A DNA stretch of 64,000 nucleotides from Lewinella sp. IMCC34183 (GTDB lineage Bacteria; Bacteroidota; Bacteroidia; Chitinophagales; Saprospiraceae), in contig NZ_QMEM01000001.1 of assembly GCF_003390915.1 (NCBI RefSeq), forward strand, positions 744,001 to 808,000, given 5' to 3'. Numbering within the stretch: position 1 is the stretch's first letter; every line of letters starts with the position of its first letter. Under the pieces are notes generated by a model. It worked only from the letters and a program-made list of their open reading frames with translations. It was not told the origin of the DNA and searched no databases. The position numbers and the translations under genes are program-made. This document shows positions 27,813 through 35,716 of the stretch, piece after piece.

Positions 27813-29420
27813 TTATTGGGCTTCGTCGGACATGCGCAGGTAGACGCCGTTGCTCCAGCCGAAGCCGTCCTGCACGGGGTACTCCCCGCCGCCCGCTTCG
27901 AGGGTGATGTCCTCCACGTTGTACTTCTCGACCATCTTATCCACGTTCTGGTACACTCGCTCGTTGTTGTCCATCCAGCGTTCCCGGATGGTCATCGCCA
28001 GGGCATCGTAGCCGTAGTCGCGCAGGCCCGCGTAGGCCATCCACTGCAGCGGTGGCCAGCCATTCGGGGCGTCCCACTGCTGCCCGGTACGCTTCAGACT
28101 GGTCCGCAGGCCGCCGGGCGCGAGGAAGTCACGCTCCAGCCGTTGTGCCACGCGGGCGGCGTGGTCCTCCCCGGCGGCCCCTACAAAAAGGGGGTAGACT
28201 CCGGCCAGGGTGAGGTAACCGGTGAAGGCAGCGGTGGTCCAGTTGCGGTCCTCGTACCAGCCGCTGGTGTCGTTCCATAGGTACTGTTCGATGGCGGCGC
28301 GGCGGCGCTCGGCGCGCCGCTCCCACGCCTCCCGCTCGGGCACTAGTTCGGTATGATCGGCGATGGTCCGTTCCAGGTGGTAGAGCAGGCTGTTCAGGTC
28401 CGGCGGCAGAATATCGGTGGTGATAATGGTGGAGATATTTTCCCCGTCGGCGAACCAGCGGGCGCTGTAGTCCCAACCGGATTCCGCGCCGGACCGCAGG
28501 TGACGGGCTACGGTCTGGCTGTCGCGGCCACTCTCCCGGATCGTCAGTACGTCCTCCCGGTAACTCTCGGCGCGCGGCCGGTCGCCGGCGTCGTAGTAGC
28601 GGTTGAGGTAGGTGCTGTCGGCCATCCAGACGACGTGGTTCACTGCCCGGGTATCCGCGCCGGTTTCTTCCGCGCCACGCATCCACCACGCGTGCTCGGC
28701 CTTCAGCTCCGGCAGGAACTCGGCGTAGACCTCCTCACCTTCGATGTCCGCCAGGACGCCGACCATCAGCGAAAAGAAGGGGGGTTGGGAGCGCGTCAGG
28801 TAATAGGTGCGGTTGCCGTTGGGAATGAAGCCGAGTTCGTCGATGAGGTAGGCGAAGTTCTCTACCATGTCCCGCACTAGGGAATCCTGTCCGGCCTGCG
28901 CCAGTCCGAGCATGGTGAAGTAGCTGTCCCAGTAGTACACCTCCCGGAAGCGCCCGCCGGGCACCACGTAGGCTTCGGGCAGCACGATGAGGCTGCCCGC
29001 ACTGCCCTCGTCGCTAGCCGCCTGCCGGGTGAGCACCGGCCAGAGCGCATTGATGTGCTCGCCGATGCTGCGTTCGCCGTCGCTGACGAAGCCGCTCTCG
29101 GGCGTCGCCGGCGGGTCAAAGTGGCCCTCGACGAAGGCCCGCAGGTTGAAGTCCTCCGTTCCCCGGCGGTCGGCGTAATCGGTCATGATGGCGCGCGCGC
29201 TCCGCCGGGGCACCATGTCGACGAAGGTCTTGCCGTCCGCGAAGACCTGCTGCAGCTGCACCTCCCGGAACAGCTCGCCGAACAGTTCGTCGGGGGCCCG
29301 CAACCGCTCGTCGGAGAGGGTATCCGCGGTGACGGAGACGCTTGCGGCGGGGTCCGGGGATCGATCCGCGTTGCAGCCGATAAGGGTAAGCAGGCAGAGC
29401 CAGAGAAAAAGGTAACGCAT
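27813..29420 (-). CDS. treA: Trehalase, GH37 (lipoprotein)
   Basis: 535 residues. A lipoprotein signal (MRYLFLWLCLLTLIGC, lipid on Cys16) predicts periplasmic or outer-membrane anchoring. Both trehalase signatures are present, PGGRFREVYYWDSYFT and QWDAPNGWPPLQW. The catalytic acid Asp is expected in ESGWDYSARWF and the base Glu in the EAGGGEYPVQDGFGWSNG segment near the C-terminus. It hydrolyses trehalose to two glucose. A minus-strand box TAGCTTTC (29448-29441) ends 20 nt before the ATG. The cotranscribed ModF-like ATPase is an odd partner. Confidence 0.94.
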   Translation of the reverse strand: MRYLFLWLCLLTLIGCNADRSPDPAASVSVTADTLSDERLRAPDELFGELFREVQLQQVFADGKTFVDMVPRRSARAIMTDYADRRGTEDFNLRAFVEGHFDPPATPESGFVSDGERSIGEHINALWPVLTRQAASDEGSAGSLIVLPEAYVVPGGRFREVYYWDSYFTMLGLAQAGQDSLVRDMVENFAYLIDELGFIPNGNRTYYLTRSQPPFFSLMVGVLADIEGEEVYAEFLPELKAEHAWWMRGAEETGADTRAVNHVVWMADSTYLNRYYDAGDRPRAESYREDVLTIRESGRDSQTVARHLRSGAESGWDYSARWFADGENISTIITTDILPPDLNSLLYHLERTIADHTELVPEREAWERRAERRRAAIEQYLWNDTSGWYEDRNWTTAAFTGYLTLAGVYPLFVGAAGEDHAARVAQRLERDFLAPGGLRTSLKRTGQQWDAPNGWPPLQWMAYAGLRDYGYDALAMTIRERWMDNNERVYQNVDKMVEKYNVEDITLEAGGGEYPVQDGFGWSNGVYLRMSDEAQ

Positions 29421-29518
29421 GACGGTGGATTGACGGGCCGGAAAGCTACGGCCCGCAGACCGAACCTCCGGAGGGGCACGGCAGGGGGCGAAAGCGCACC
29501 GTGCGGAAGCCTAATTGC

Positions 29519-29526
29519 TACCTTTG
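29519..29526 (+). promoter_or_regulatory. -7 box TACCTTTG, 4 nt before the amidohydrolase start
   Basis: A perfect TAnnTTTG box separated from the ATG at 29531 by CCCC only, the same spacing as at 15104. A leaderless transcript is expected. Confidence 0.65.
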
Positions 29527-29530
29527 CCCC

Positions 29531-30724
29531 ATGCCCAGCTACACCGCCGACTACCTCTACCCCATCGCCGCCGAGCCCATCAAAAACGGCATCGTTACCC
29601 TCGACGACCACGGCACCATAATCTATATACAGGACCCCGCCGCCCCGGACTACACCGCACCCGCGACCCCGCCCGAAAAACTCGGAGGAATCCTTATCCC
29701 CGGCTTCGTGAACGCCCATTGCCACCTGGAGCTGAGCCACCTGCGCGGCCGCAGTGCCACCGGCAAAACCCTGCTGCCCTTCCTGGTCGACGTGGTGACC
29801 CTGCGCGGCGCCTCCCCGGAGGAGATCGAAGCGACCATCCGCAAGCAGGACCGCCTGATGTGGGAGGCCGGCATTCAGGCCGTGGGCGACATCTGCAACC
29901 AGGACGATACCGCGGCGACCAAGCGCGACAGCCCGATTCGGTACTACAGTTTCGTGGAGATGTTTGACTTTCTGCAGGCCGGGCAGGCGGAGGCCAGCTA
30001 CGAGCGGTACCTGCCCGCCTACGCCGCGCAGCCGGAACCGAAGAGCGCCGTGCCCCACGCCCCCTACACGGTAAGCGAGCCGCTCTATTCCCGCATCAAC
30101 GCCCTCAATACCGGTACGGAATCCGTCAGCATCCACAACCAGGAAACGCCGGCCGAGGACGAACTCTTCCAGACCGGTCAGGGCGCCTTCCGGGAGTTTT
30201 TCGCGGGCTTTGGAGCCTCGCTCGACGACTTCAAGGCCCCCGGCACCCCCTCCATCTACCACGCCCTGCAGCACATGGACCCGCGCAAGCGCACGCTGTT
30301 CGTCCACAACACCCTCACCGCTCCGGAGGCGATCCTGGCCGCCGAAGCCTGGGGCGAGAACGGCGTGTACTGGGTTACCTGCCCCAACGCCAACCTCTAC
30401 ATCGAGAACCGGCTGCCGCGCTACGACCACTTCCTCGACGCCGGGGCGAAGGTGTGCATCGGTACCGACAGCCTCACCTCGAATTGGCAGCTTAGTATCC
30501 TGGAAGAGCTCAGGACCATCAGTCGCTACCAGAGCTACGTGCCCCTGGCCTCCCTGCTGCGCTGGGCCACCCTCAACGGTGCCGAGGCGCTGCAGTTCGA
30601 CGCCGACCTGGGCAGCCTGGAGCGGGGCAAGACCCCGGGGCTGCTCAACCTGACGGACCTGACGGGTACGACCCCCGAGGACTTCCGCATCGGGGCGGGC
30701 ACGCAGGTGCGGCGGATCGCGTAA
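29531..30724 (+). CDS. Amidohydrolase (cytosine-deaminase-like; candidate aminofutalosine deaminase)
   Basis: 397 residues, amidohydrolase superfamily. The metal-binding HxH is His63/His65 in VNAHCHLELSHLRG; HAPYTVS, a later SIHNQE and GTDSLTSNW supply the remaining ligands and the catalytic Asp. The fold matches the SsnA/TrzA/MtaD group of deaminases that act on aromatic or nucleoside amines. Because the UbiA-like enzyme at 34700-35578 resembles the futalosine-pathway prenyltransferase, a role as aminofutalosine deaminase (MqnX) is possible, but this is inference. The start at 29531 follows a perfect -7 box by four bases. Confidence 0.82.
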   Translation: MPSYTADYLYPIAAEPIKNGIVTLDDHGTIIYIQDPAAPDYTAPATPPEKLGGILIPGFVNAHCHLELSHLRGRSATGKTLLPFLVDVVTLRGASPEEIEATIRKQDRLMWEAGIQAVGDICNQDDTAATKRDSPIRYYSFVEMFDFLQAGQAEASYERYLPAYAAQPEPKSAVPHAPYTVSEPLYSRINALNTGTESVSIHNQETPAEDELFQTGQGAFREFFAGFGASLDDFKAPGTPSIYHALQHMDPRKRTLFVHNTLTAPEAILAAEAWGENGVYWVTCPNANLYIENRLPRYDHFLDAGAKVCIGTDSLTSNWQLSILEELRTISRYQSYVPLASLLRWATLNGAEALQFDADLGSLERGKTPGLLNLTDLTGTTPEDFRIGAGTQVRRIA

Positions 30725-30803
30725 CCGCAACGTCCGTCGGCCGGAACTCCGAATGCCGGCAACGGCCACACAACCCCGCCGGGTCGCCCGGTGTCTTTCC
30801 GGT

Positions 30804-31424
30804 ATGCGCGTTTACCTCTACCTGCTTTTGCTGATCCTGCCCGGTCTTGCCGTGGCCCAGACCCCCATGGCCGCCCCCGACGCCGAACCCGTGCGCAGCT
30901 ACGAGGCCGACCACGGCTGGACGGAGGTCGACGACCTGGAAGGCCGCTTCCGCATCCTCACCCCCGGCCCCCTGGAGCATAAAGAAGATACCCTGGCCAC
31001 GGCCATGGGCGAGCAGGTCTTCCACACCTTCTTCTTCAAGGTGCCCGACGTGCAGCGGGCGGAGAACCTGATCTACGTCCTCAGCTACGTCGACTACCCC
31101 GAAGGGGCCCTGCACCAGGATAGTACCGACCTGGTGGAAGAGTTCCTGGTAAACACCCAGGAATCGGCCGCCGAGGCGCTCCGCGGGGAGGTGATCTACG
31201 CCACCGACCGGGCCGTGGAGGGCTTTCCCGGCCGGTTGTGGCGGATCGACTATAAGGACGGGGAGGCCAGCGCGCGCACGCTGGCGTTCGTAGCCGGGCG
31301 GCGGTACTACGAGCTCAAGACCTTTACCCTTACCGGGCGGGGGCTCGGCGAAAGTTCCGATACCTTCTTCCGCAGCTTCCGTTACCTCGGCAGTAAGGGC
31401 ACGGGCGGGCCGACCGGGAAATAG
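30804..31424 (+). CDS. Secreted hypothetical protein
   Basis: 206 residues from the ATG at 30804 (MRVYLYLLLLILPGLAVAQ), a clear signal peptide cut after VAQ or so. The mature part holds DLEGRFRILTPGPLEHKEDT, AENLIYVLSYVDYPEGALH and a later RLWRIDYKDGEASARTLAFV and FFRSFRYLG. The pattern of an export signal and one compact domain of alternating strands resembles many Bacteroidota periplasmic proteins, but I cannot name the family. It is in the same direction as the amidohydrolase and the SDR and about 80 and 50 bp away from them. Confidence 0.75.
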   Translation: MRVYLYLLLLILPGLAVAQTPMAAPDAEPVRSYEADHGWTEVDDLEGRFRILTPGPLEHKEDTLATAMGEQVFHTFFFKVPDVQRAENLIYVLSYVDYPEGALHQDSTDLVEEFLVNTQESAAEALRGEVIYATDRAVEGFPGRLWRIDYKDGEASARTLAFVAGRRYYELKTFTLTGRGLGESSDTFFRSFRYLGSKGTGGPTGK

Positions 31425-31475
31425 GGCTACCGAACCCCTCCACCACCCTGACGTTCCACCGCCAAAAGAAACGTT

Positions 31476-32276
31476 ATGGATACCAAGCTGAAAGGACAAA
31501 CCGCTATCGTTACCGGATCAAGCACCGGCCTCGGACAGGCCTGCGCCATCGGTCTGGCCAAAGAGGGTATGAATGTGGTGGTCAACTACCACAGCAGCGA
31601 TGAGGAAGCCCACGCCACCGCCGAACAGATCGAGTCGCTCGGCGGCCGCGCCATCGTAGTACAGGCGGACGTATCGAAGGAGGAGGACGTAGAGAAGCTC
31701 TTCAGCGAATGCGAAAAAGCCTTCGGCCACCTCGATGTACTCGTCGCCAACGCCGGCCTGCAGGCGGATGCCGCCTTCACCGAGATGACGCTGGAACAGT
31801 GGAACAAGGCCATGGAGGTGGACCTGACCGGACAGTTCCTCTGCGCCCGCCACGCGGCGCGCATCTTCCGCAAGCAAGGCGTGCACCAGCACGGACGGGC
31901 CGCCGGCAAGATCATCTGTATGAGCAGCGTGCACGACCGTATCCCCTGGGCCGGCCACGTCAACTACGCCGCCGCCAAGGGGGGCGTGAAGATGATGATG
32001 GAGAGCATGGCCCAGGAGCTGGCCGCCGACAAGATCCGGGTCAACTCCATATCGCCCGGGGCGATCAAGACCGACATCAATAAGAAAGCCTGGGGCACCC
32101 CCGATGCGCTGAACAAGCTCCTTACCCTCATCCCCTACGGACGCATCGGGGAAGCGGAGGATATCGCCAACCTGTGCGTATTTCTGGCCAGCGACCTGAG
32201 CGACTACATGACCGGCACCACCACCTACATCGACGGTGGCATGACCCTCTACCCCGGTTTCCGCCACGGCGGATAG
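31476..32276 (+). CDS. Short-chain dehydrogenase (glucose 1-dehydrogenase-like)
   Basis: 266 residues, classical SDR. The cofactor loop is TGSSTGLG (13-20), NAG and the active-site Ser and Tyr-xxx-Lys are in CMSSVHD and NYAAAKGGV. The N-terminal text GMNVVVNYHSSDEEA and the C-terminal TTTYIDGGMTLYPGF are those of the group called glucose 1-dehydrogenase, which prefers NADP; the true substrate here is unknown. The last 28 bp overlap the 3' end of the convergent O-antigen-ligase-like gene. Confidence 0.92.
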   Translation: MDTKLKGQTAIVTGSSTGLGQACAIGLAKEGMNVVVNYHSSDEEAHATAEQIESLGGRAIVVQADVSKEEDVEKLFSECEKAFGHLDVLVANAGLQADAAFTEMTLEQWNKAMEVDLTGQFLCARHAARIFRKQGVHQHGRAAGKIICMSSVHDRIPWAGHVNYAAAKGGVKMMMESMAQELAADKIRVNSISPGAIKTDINKKAWGTPDALNKLLTLIPYGRIGEAEDIANLCVFLASDLSDYMTGTTTYIDGGMTLYPGFRHGG

Positions 32277-33493
32277 GCCACGGCCAGCAGAAAGAAGGTA
32301 AACAGGCTTACCCCTACGCTTGATTCCAGGGTATTTTCAACCAGGCAACTCAGCGTGAGCAGGACGAAGACCGCCGCGTAGACGGGTTGCCGCCACCGTC
32401 CGTCGCCGTAGCCGATGGCCGCAAAGCAGCACAGGGTAAGTACGCCACCGACGAGCCCGCCGCCGGCCAGCGCGGTCACGAACTGGTTGTGGGGTCGCTT
32501 GCCCTCCGCCCCGGGCAACTCGGTGGCGTACAGGGTGTCCATCGCCGCCCGGAGGTTGCCGGGTCCCACCCCGATCACGGGATGCTCACGCCAGAGCTGC
32601 AGGCCCAACCGGACGCTGGTGAAGCGCCCCTCGTCGCTGTACTGCGATGCATTCCGGCCCAGGCCGCGGTGCATTACCTCGAAGCGCGTGTAGTCGGCCT
32701 TGGTCCGAAAAGACGGAACAAACAGATAGGCGAGCACCGGAAGGGCGGCCATTCCCAGCAGCCCCGCCGCGAGGTACCCGTAGCGTCCCGCCCGCAGCGC
32801 CCGCCCGGCCAGTACCACGGCCCACCCCGCGTAGGCGGCGAGTAAGCCGGAGCGGACCGCGAGCAGGTGCAGGCCCAAAAACAGGAAGGCGCACAGGCCC
32901 AGCTGCCAGGCGCTGCGGTAGCGGAACGCGCCGTCGAGCCCCAGCACCGCGCCGATGGCGAGCAGCAGGCTGAACCGGATATGATTGTCGCGGGGCACCG
33001 GCACCGGCTGTCCGCGGCCGATCCGTACGTTGATCTCCGTGAAGTGCAGAGCATAGTTGATAAGCACGCCGGCAAGTACCAGCGCCAGAAAAACCAGTAG
33101 GGCCGTGCGGGCCGTCCGCCCGGCCGCGGCGCGATCGGCCGCATCCAGCGAGGCGAAGGGGCGCGCGGCCCACGCCAGCGGCAGCATCAGCAGCGGCAGC
33201 TTGACCCGCAACCGTTCCAGGTAATAGGTCCAGTCGCAGGTCTGCGGGGCACCAAGGAGCAGCAGCAAATAAAGTCCGGTAAGCCCCCAAAACAGGCTGC
33301 TGCGCAGGGCCGGCGGCAGGGAGTGGCGCCAGAAGCCCGGCAAACTGCCGGGATGGAATAACAGCGCCGCGGCCACCGTGACGATCACCGATATCGACAG
33401 TACGGCCGGCGAAAGCACCAGGCCGAACACCAGTCCGGCAATGCCAAGGGCTACCAGTCGGTCGGCCCAGCTCAGGCGGGTGATCCAGTTCAT
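32249..33493 (-). CDS. O-antigen ligase/polymerase-like membrane protein
   Basis: 414 residues with about eleven hydrophobic segments and the WaaL/Wzy hallmark large loop before the last helices. That loop carries EHPVIGVGPGNLRAAMDTLY and HNQFVTALAGGGLVG, where the GVGPGN and HN motifs are those of the O-antigen ligase domain. Such proteins polymerise or ligate cell-surface glycans at the outer face of the inner membrane. No other polysaccharide genes adjoin it. The ATG at 33493 is set by a -7-like TATCTTGC on the minus strand only five bases upstream; the gene is divergent from pheS. Confidence 0.87.
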   Translation of the reverse strand: MNWITRLSWADRLVALGIAGLVFGLVLSPAVLSISVIVTVAAALLFHPGSLPGFWRHSLPPALRSSLFWGLTGLYLLLLLGAPQTCDWTYYLERLRVKLPLLMLPLAWAARPFASLDAADRAAAGRTARTALLVFLALVLAGVLINYALHFTEINVRIGRGQPVPVPRDNHIRFSLLLAIGAVLGLDGAFRYRSAWQLGLCAFLFLGLHLLAVRSGLLAAYAGWAVVLAGRALRAGRYGYLAAGLLGMAALPVLAYLFVPSFRTKADYTRFEVMHRGLGRNASQYSDEGRFTSVRLGLQLWREHPVIGVGPGNLRAAMDTLYATELPGAEGKRPHNQFVTALAGGGLVGGVLTLCCFAAIGYGDGRWRQPVYAAVFVLLTLSCLVENTLESSVGVSLFTFFLLAVAYPPWRKPG

Positions 33494-33498
33494 CGGGG

Positions 33499-33536
33499 GC
33501 AAGATACCCCGGGTCGCCCCTTCGTGCCTATCTTCG
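33499..33536. promoter_or_regulatory. Divergent -7 boxes for the ligase-like gene and pheS
   Basis: On the minus strand TATCTTGC (33506-33499) precedes the ligase-like ATG by five bases. On the plus strand TATCTTCG (33529-33536) precedes the pheS ATG by 17 bases. The two elements are 22 bp apart, so the two polymerases would compete for the same stretch. Confidence 0.5.
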
Positions 33537-33553
33537 CCGCCAAACCCACCGCC

Positions 33554-34606
33554 ATGGACGTATTCGACCGCGTAGAAGAACTCATCGCCGAGATCGGGGC
33601 CGCTACCGCCCCCACCCCAGAGGACGTGGAGGCCTTCCGCATTAAGTACCTGGGCAGCAAGAACGTGCTCAAGCCCCTCATGGGCGCCATGCGCAGCCTG
33701 CCCAACGACCGTAAGCGCGACTTCGGCCAGCTGGTCAACCGCGCCAAGACGGCCGCCCAGGAAAAGTACGATGCCCTGCGCAGCGCCGCCGCGACCACGG
33801 AGGACAGCGTCGCAGGTCAGGGGCTGGATCTCACCGCCCCCGCCGAGCCCCTCCCACTGGGCAGCCGCCATCCCGTGGCGCTGACCATGCGACGCATCGT
33901 ATCGATTTTCGAGCGGATCGGCTTTGCCGTGGCGGAAGGTCCCGAAGTCGAGGACGACTGGCACAACTTCACGGCCATGAATACGCCGGAAGACCACCCC
34001 GCCCGGGATATGCAGGATACCTTCTACGTCGCCGAGGGACTGCCCGCGGGCCCCAATAACTCGGCCATGCTGCTGCGCACCCACACCAGTTCGGTACAGG
34101 CGCGGACGATGGAAACCCAAAAGCCGCCGATACGTATCATCGCTCCCGGCCGCGTGTACCGCAACGAAACGATCAGCGCCCGCAGCCACGCCCAGTTCCA
34201 CCAGGTGGAAGGACTCTACATCGCGGAAAAGGTGAGCTTTGCCGACATGAAGGCCACCCTGCTGCACTTCGCCCGGGAGATGTACGGTGCTGATACCCGG
34301 ATCCGCCTGCGGCCCAGCTACTTCCCCTTCACCGAACCCAGCGCCGAGATGGACATCTGGTGGGGCCTCGAAACCGAGCACGATCACCGCATCACTAAAG
34401 GCACCGGCTGGCTCGAGATCCTCGGCTGCGGCATGGTCGACCCGGCCGTACTCGAAAACTGCGGCATCGACCCGGAGAAGTACACCGGCTACGCCTTCGG
34501 CATGGGCATCGAGCGGCAAGCCATGCTACTCTACAACATCACCGACATCCGACTGATGTTTGAGAACGACGTGCGGTTCCTGCGGCAGTTTGCCAGCGTG
34601 CTTTGA
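33554..34606 (+). CDS. pheS: Phenylalanyl-tRNA synthetase alpha subunit
   Basis: 350 residues. The N-terminal coiled coil (MDVFDRVEELIAEIGAATAP) is followed by a class II catalytic core: motif 1 region MRRIVSIFERIGFAVAEGPE, motif 2 APGRVYRNETISARSHAQFH, and motif 3 AFGMGIERQAMLLYNITDIR. HTSSVQARTMETQKPPIRI is also standard for PheS. It pairs with PheT, which is not encoded in this window, so the two subunits are unlinked here as in many Bacteroidota. The ATG at 33554 agrees with the box 17 nt upstream and with family starts. Confidence 0.97.
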   Translation: MDVFDRVEELIAEIGAATAPTPEDVEAFRIKYLGSKNVLKPLMGAMRSLPNDRKRDFGQLVNRAKTAAQEKYDALRSAAATTEDSVAGQGLDLTAPAEPLPLGSRHPVALTMRRIVSIFERIGFAVAEGPEVEDDWHNFTAMNTPEDHPARDMQDTFYVAEGLPAGPNNSAMLLRTHTSSVQARTMETQKPPIRIIAPGRVYRNETISARSHAQFHQVEGLYIAEKVSFADMKATLLHFAREMYGADTRIRLRPSYFPFTEPSAEMDIWWGLETEHDHRITKGTGWLEILGCGMVDPAVLENCGIDPEKYTGYAFGMGIERQAMLLYNITDIRLMFENDVRFLRQFASVL

Positions 34607-34664
34607 GGCGAGATTGGTGAGTTAGTGAATTGATGAATTACCGCCGTATTCCATACACGCGGAA

Positions 34665-34703
34665 GAATCCCTCAACCCAATCCCTCAATCCCTCAATCCC
34701 TAA
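34665..34703. repeat. Short direct repeats AATCCCTCA
   Basis: Three to four imperfect copies of AATCCCTCA or ATCCCTCA in tandem, reaching over the stop codon of the UbiA-like gene (34700-34702) in the gap after pheS. A preceding stretch of GTGAGTTAGTGAATTGATGA is also internally repetitive. No hairpin with a T run is evident. Confidence 0.6.
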
Positions 34704-35578
34704 ACATACATATCCAGGACCGCCAGCGCCCCAAAGATCAGGCTCGCCACCCCGTTGGTAGTGAAGAAGGCCAGGTTGATCCGCGAGAGGTCGTCGGGCC
34801 GGACGATGATATGCTGGTAGACGAGCAGCGAGAGAAAGATGCCCCCGGCCAGCCATGTGAGGGCGCCCACTTCGGGGTAGGTTCGCTGCTGGATGGTGAT
34901 GGCCGTGATGAGCGTGACCGCGCAGAGCAGATGCAGGGCGCGGCCCAGGCGCAGGGCGCTCCTGGTTCCCAGGCGCACGGGGATGGAGTAGAGTTGTTCC
35001 CGCCGGTCGAAGTGCTCGTCCTGCAGCGCATAGAGAATATCGAAGCCGGTCACCCACAGCAGCACCGTGGTCCCGTAAAGCACCGGCAGCAGCGCCCACT
35101 GCGCCGTAACGGCCAGGTACGCCCCCACGGGCGCCAGGGCCAGCCCCAGTCCCAGGACAAAGTGGCAGAGGTAAGTGAAGCGCTTGGTATAACTGTACCC
35201 GAGAATGACGGCCAGGGCTACCGGAGAGAGCGCGAGGCAGAGCGGGTTGAGCAGACCGGCCGTGCCCACGAAGAGCAGGCAATTGACGATCACGAAGACC
35301 AGGGCCGCGCGGGCGGAGATGGTCCCGGCCGGGATTTCCCGCACGGCGGTGCGGGCGTTGCGCTCGTCGATGTCGCGGTCGAGGTAACGATTGAACCCCA
35401 TGGCCGCCGAGCGGGCGAAGACCATGCAGAGCAGGACCAGGCTTAACTTGTACAGGCTGAGCGTCCCGTGGTCGAACGTAGCCAGGAAAAAACCCAGCAG
35501 GGCGAAGGGGAGCGCAAAGACGGTGTGCGCGAACTTGACGAGGGACAGGTAATCGTTGACCCGGCGAAGGGTAGTCAT
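34700..35578 (-). CDS. UbiA-family prenyltransferase (MqnP/4-hydroxybenzoate type)
   Basis: 292 residues and about eight or nine membrane helices. The first prenyl-diphosphate motif is NRYLDRDIDERN and the second is DILYALQDEHFDRRE, both complete. The opening LVKFAHTVFALPFALLGFFL is that of the UbiA-like group present in bacteria that make menaquinone by the futalosine route (MqnP) and lack ubiquinone. Bacteroidota make menaquinone, so a futalosine-pathway role is reasonable, but MenA- or heme-type relatives cannot be fully excluded. The ATG at 35578 (MTTLRRVNDYLSLVK) is preferred to one 25 codons upstream. Confidence 0.87.
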   Translation of the reverse strand: MTTLRRVNDYLSLVKFAHTVFALPFALLGFFLATFDHGTLSLYKLSLVLLCMVFARSAAMGFNRYLDRDIDERNARTAVREIPAGTISARAALVFVIVNCLLFVGTAGLLNPLCLALSPVALAVILGYSYTKRFTYLCHFVLGLGLALAPVGAYLAVTAQWALLPVLYGTTVLLWVTGFDILYALQDEHFDRREQLYSIPVRLGTRSALRLGRALHLLCAVTLITAITIQQRTYPEVGALTWLAGGIFLSLLVYQHIIVRPDDLSRINLAFFTTNGVASLIFGALAVLDMYV

Positions 35579-35716
35579 CGGCGGTAACTGCTTTGGTACT
35601 AAAAGCGGGGCGGCGAAAAAGGTTGATCGTTCGTTTTTTTGCGGACCGGGCATTTTTCCTCTCCTGCACCAACGCCGCTACGGCTGATTTGCGTCTGCCC
35701 GGTAAATACCCTCACA

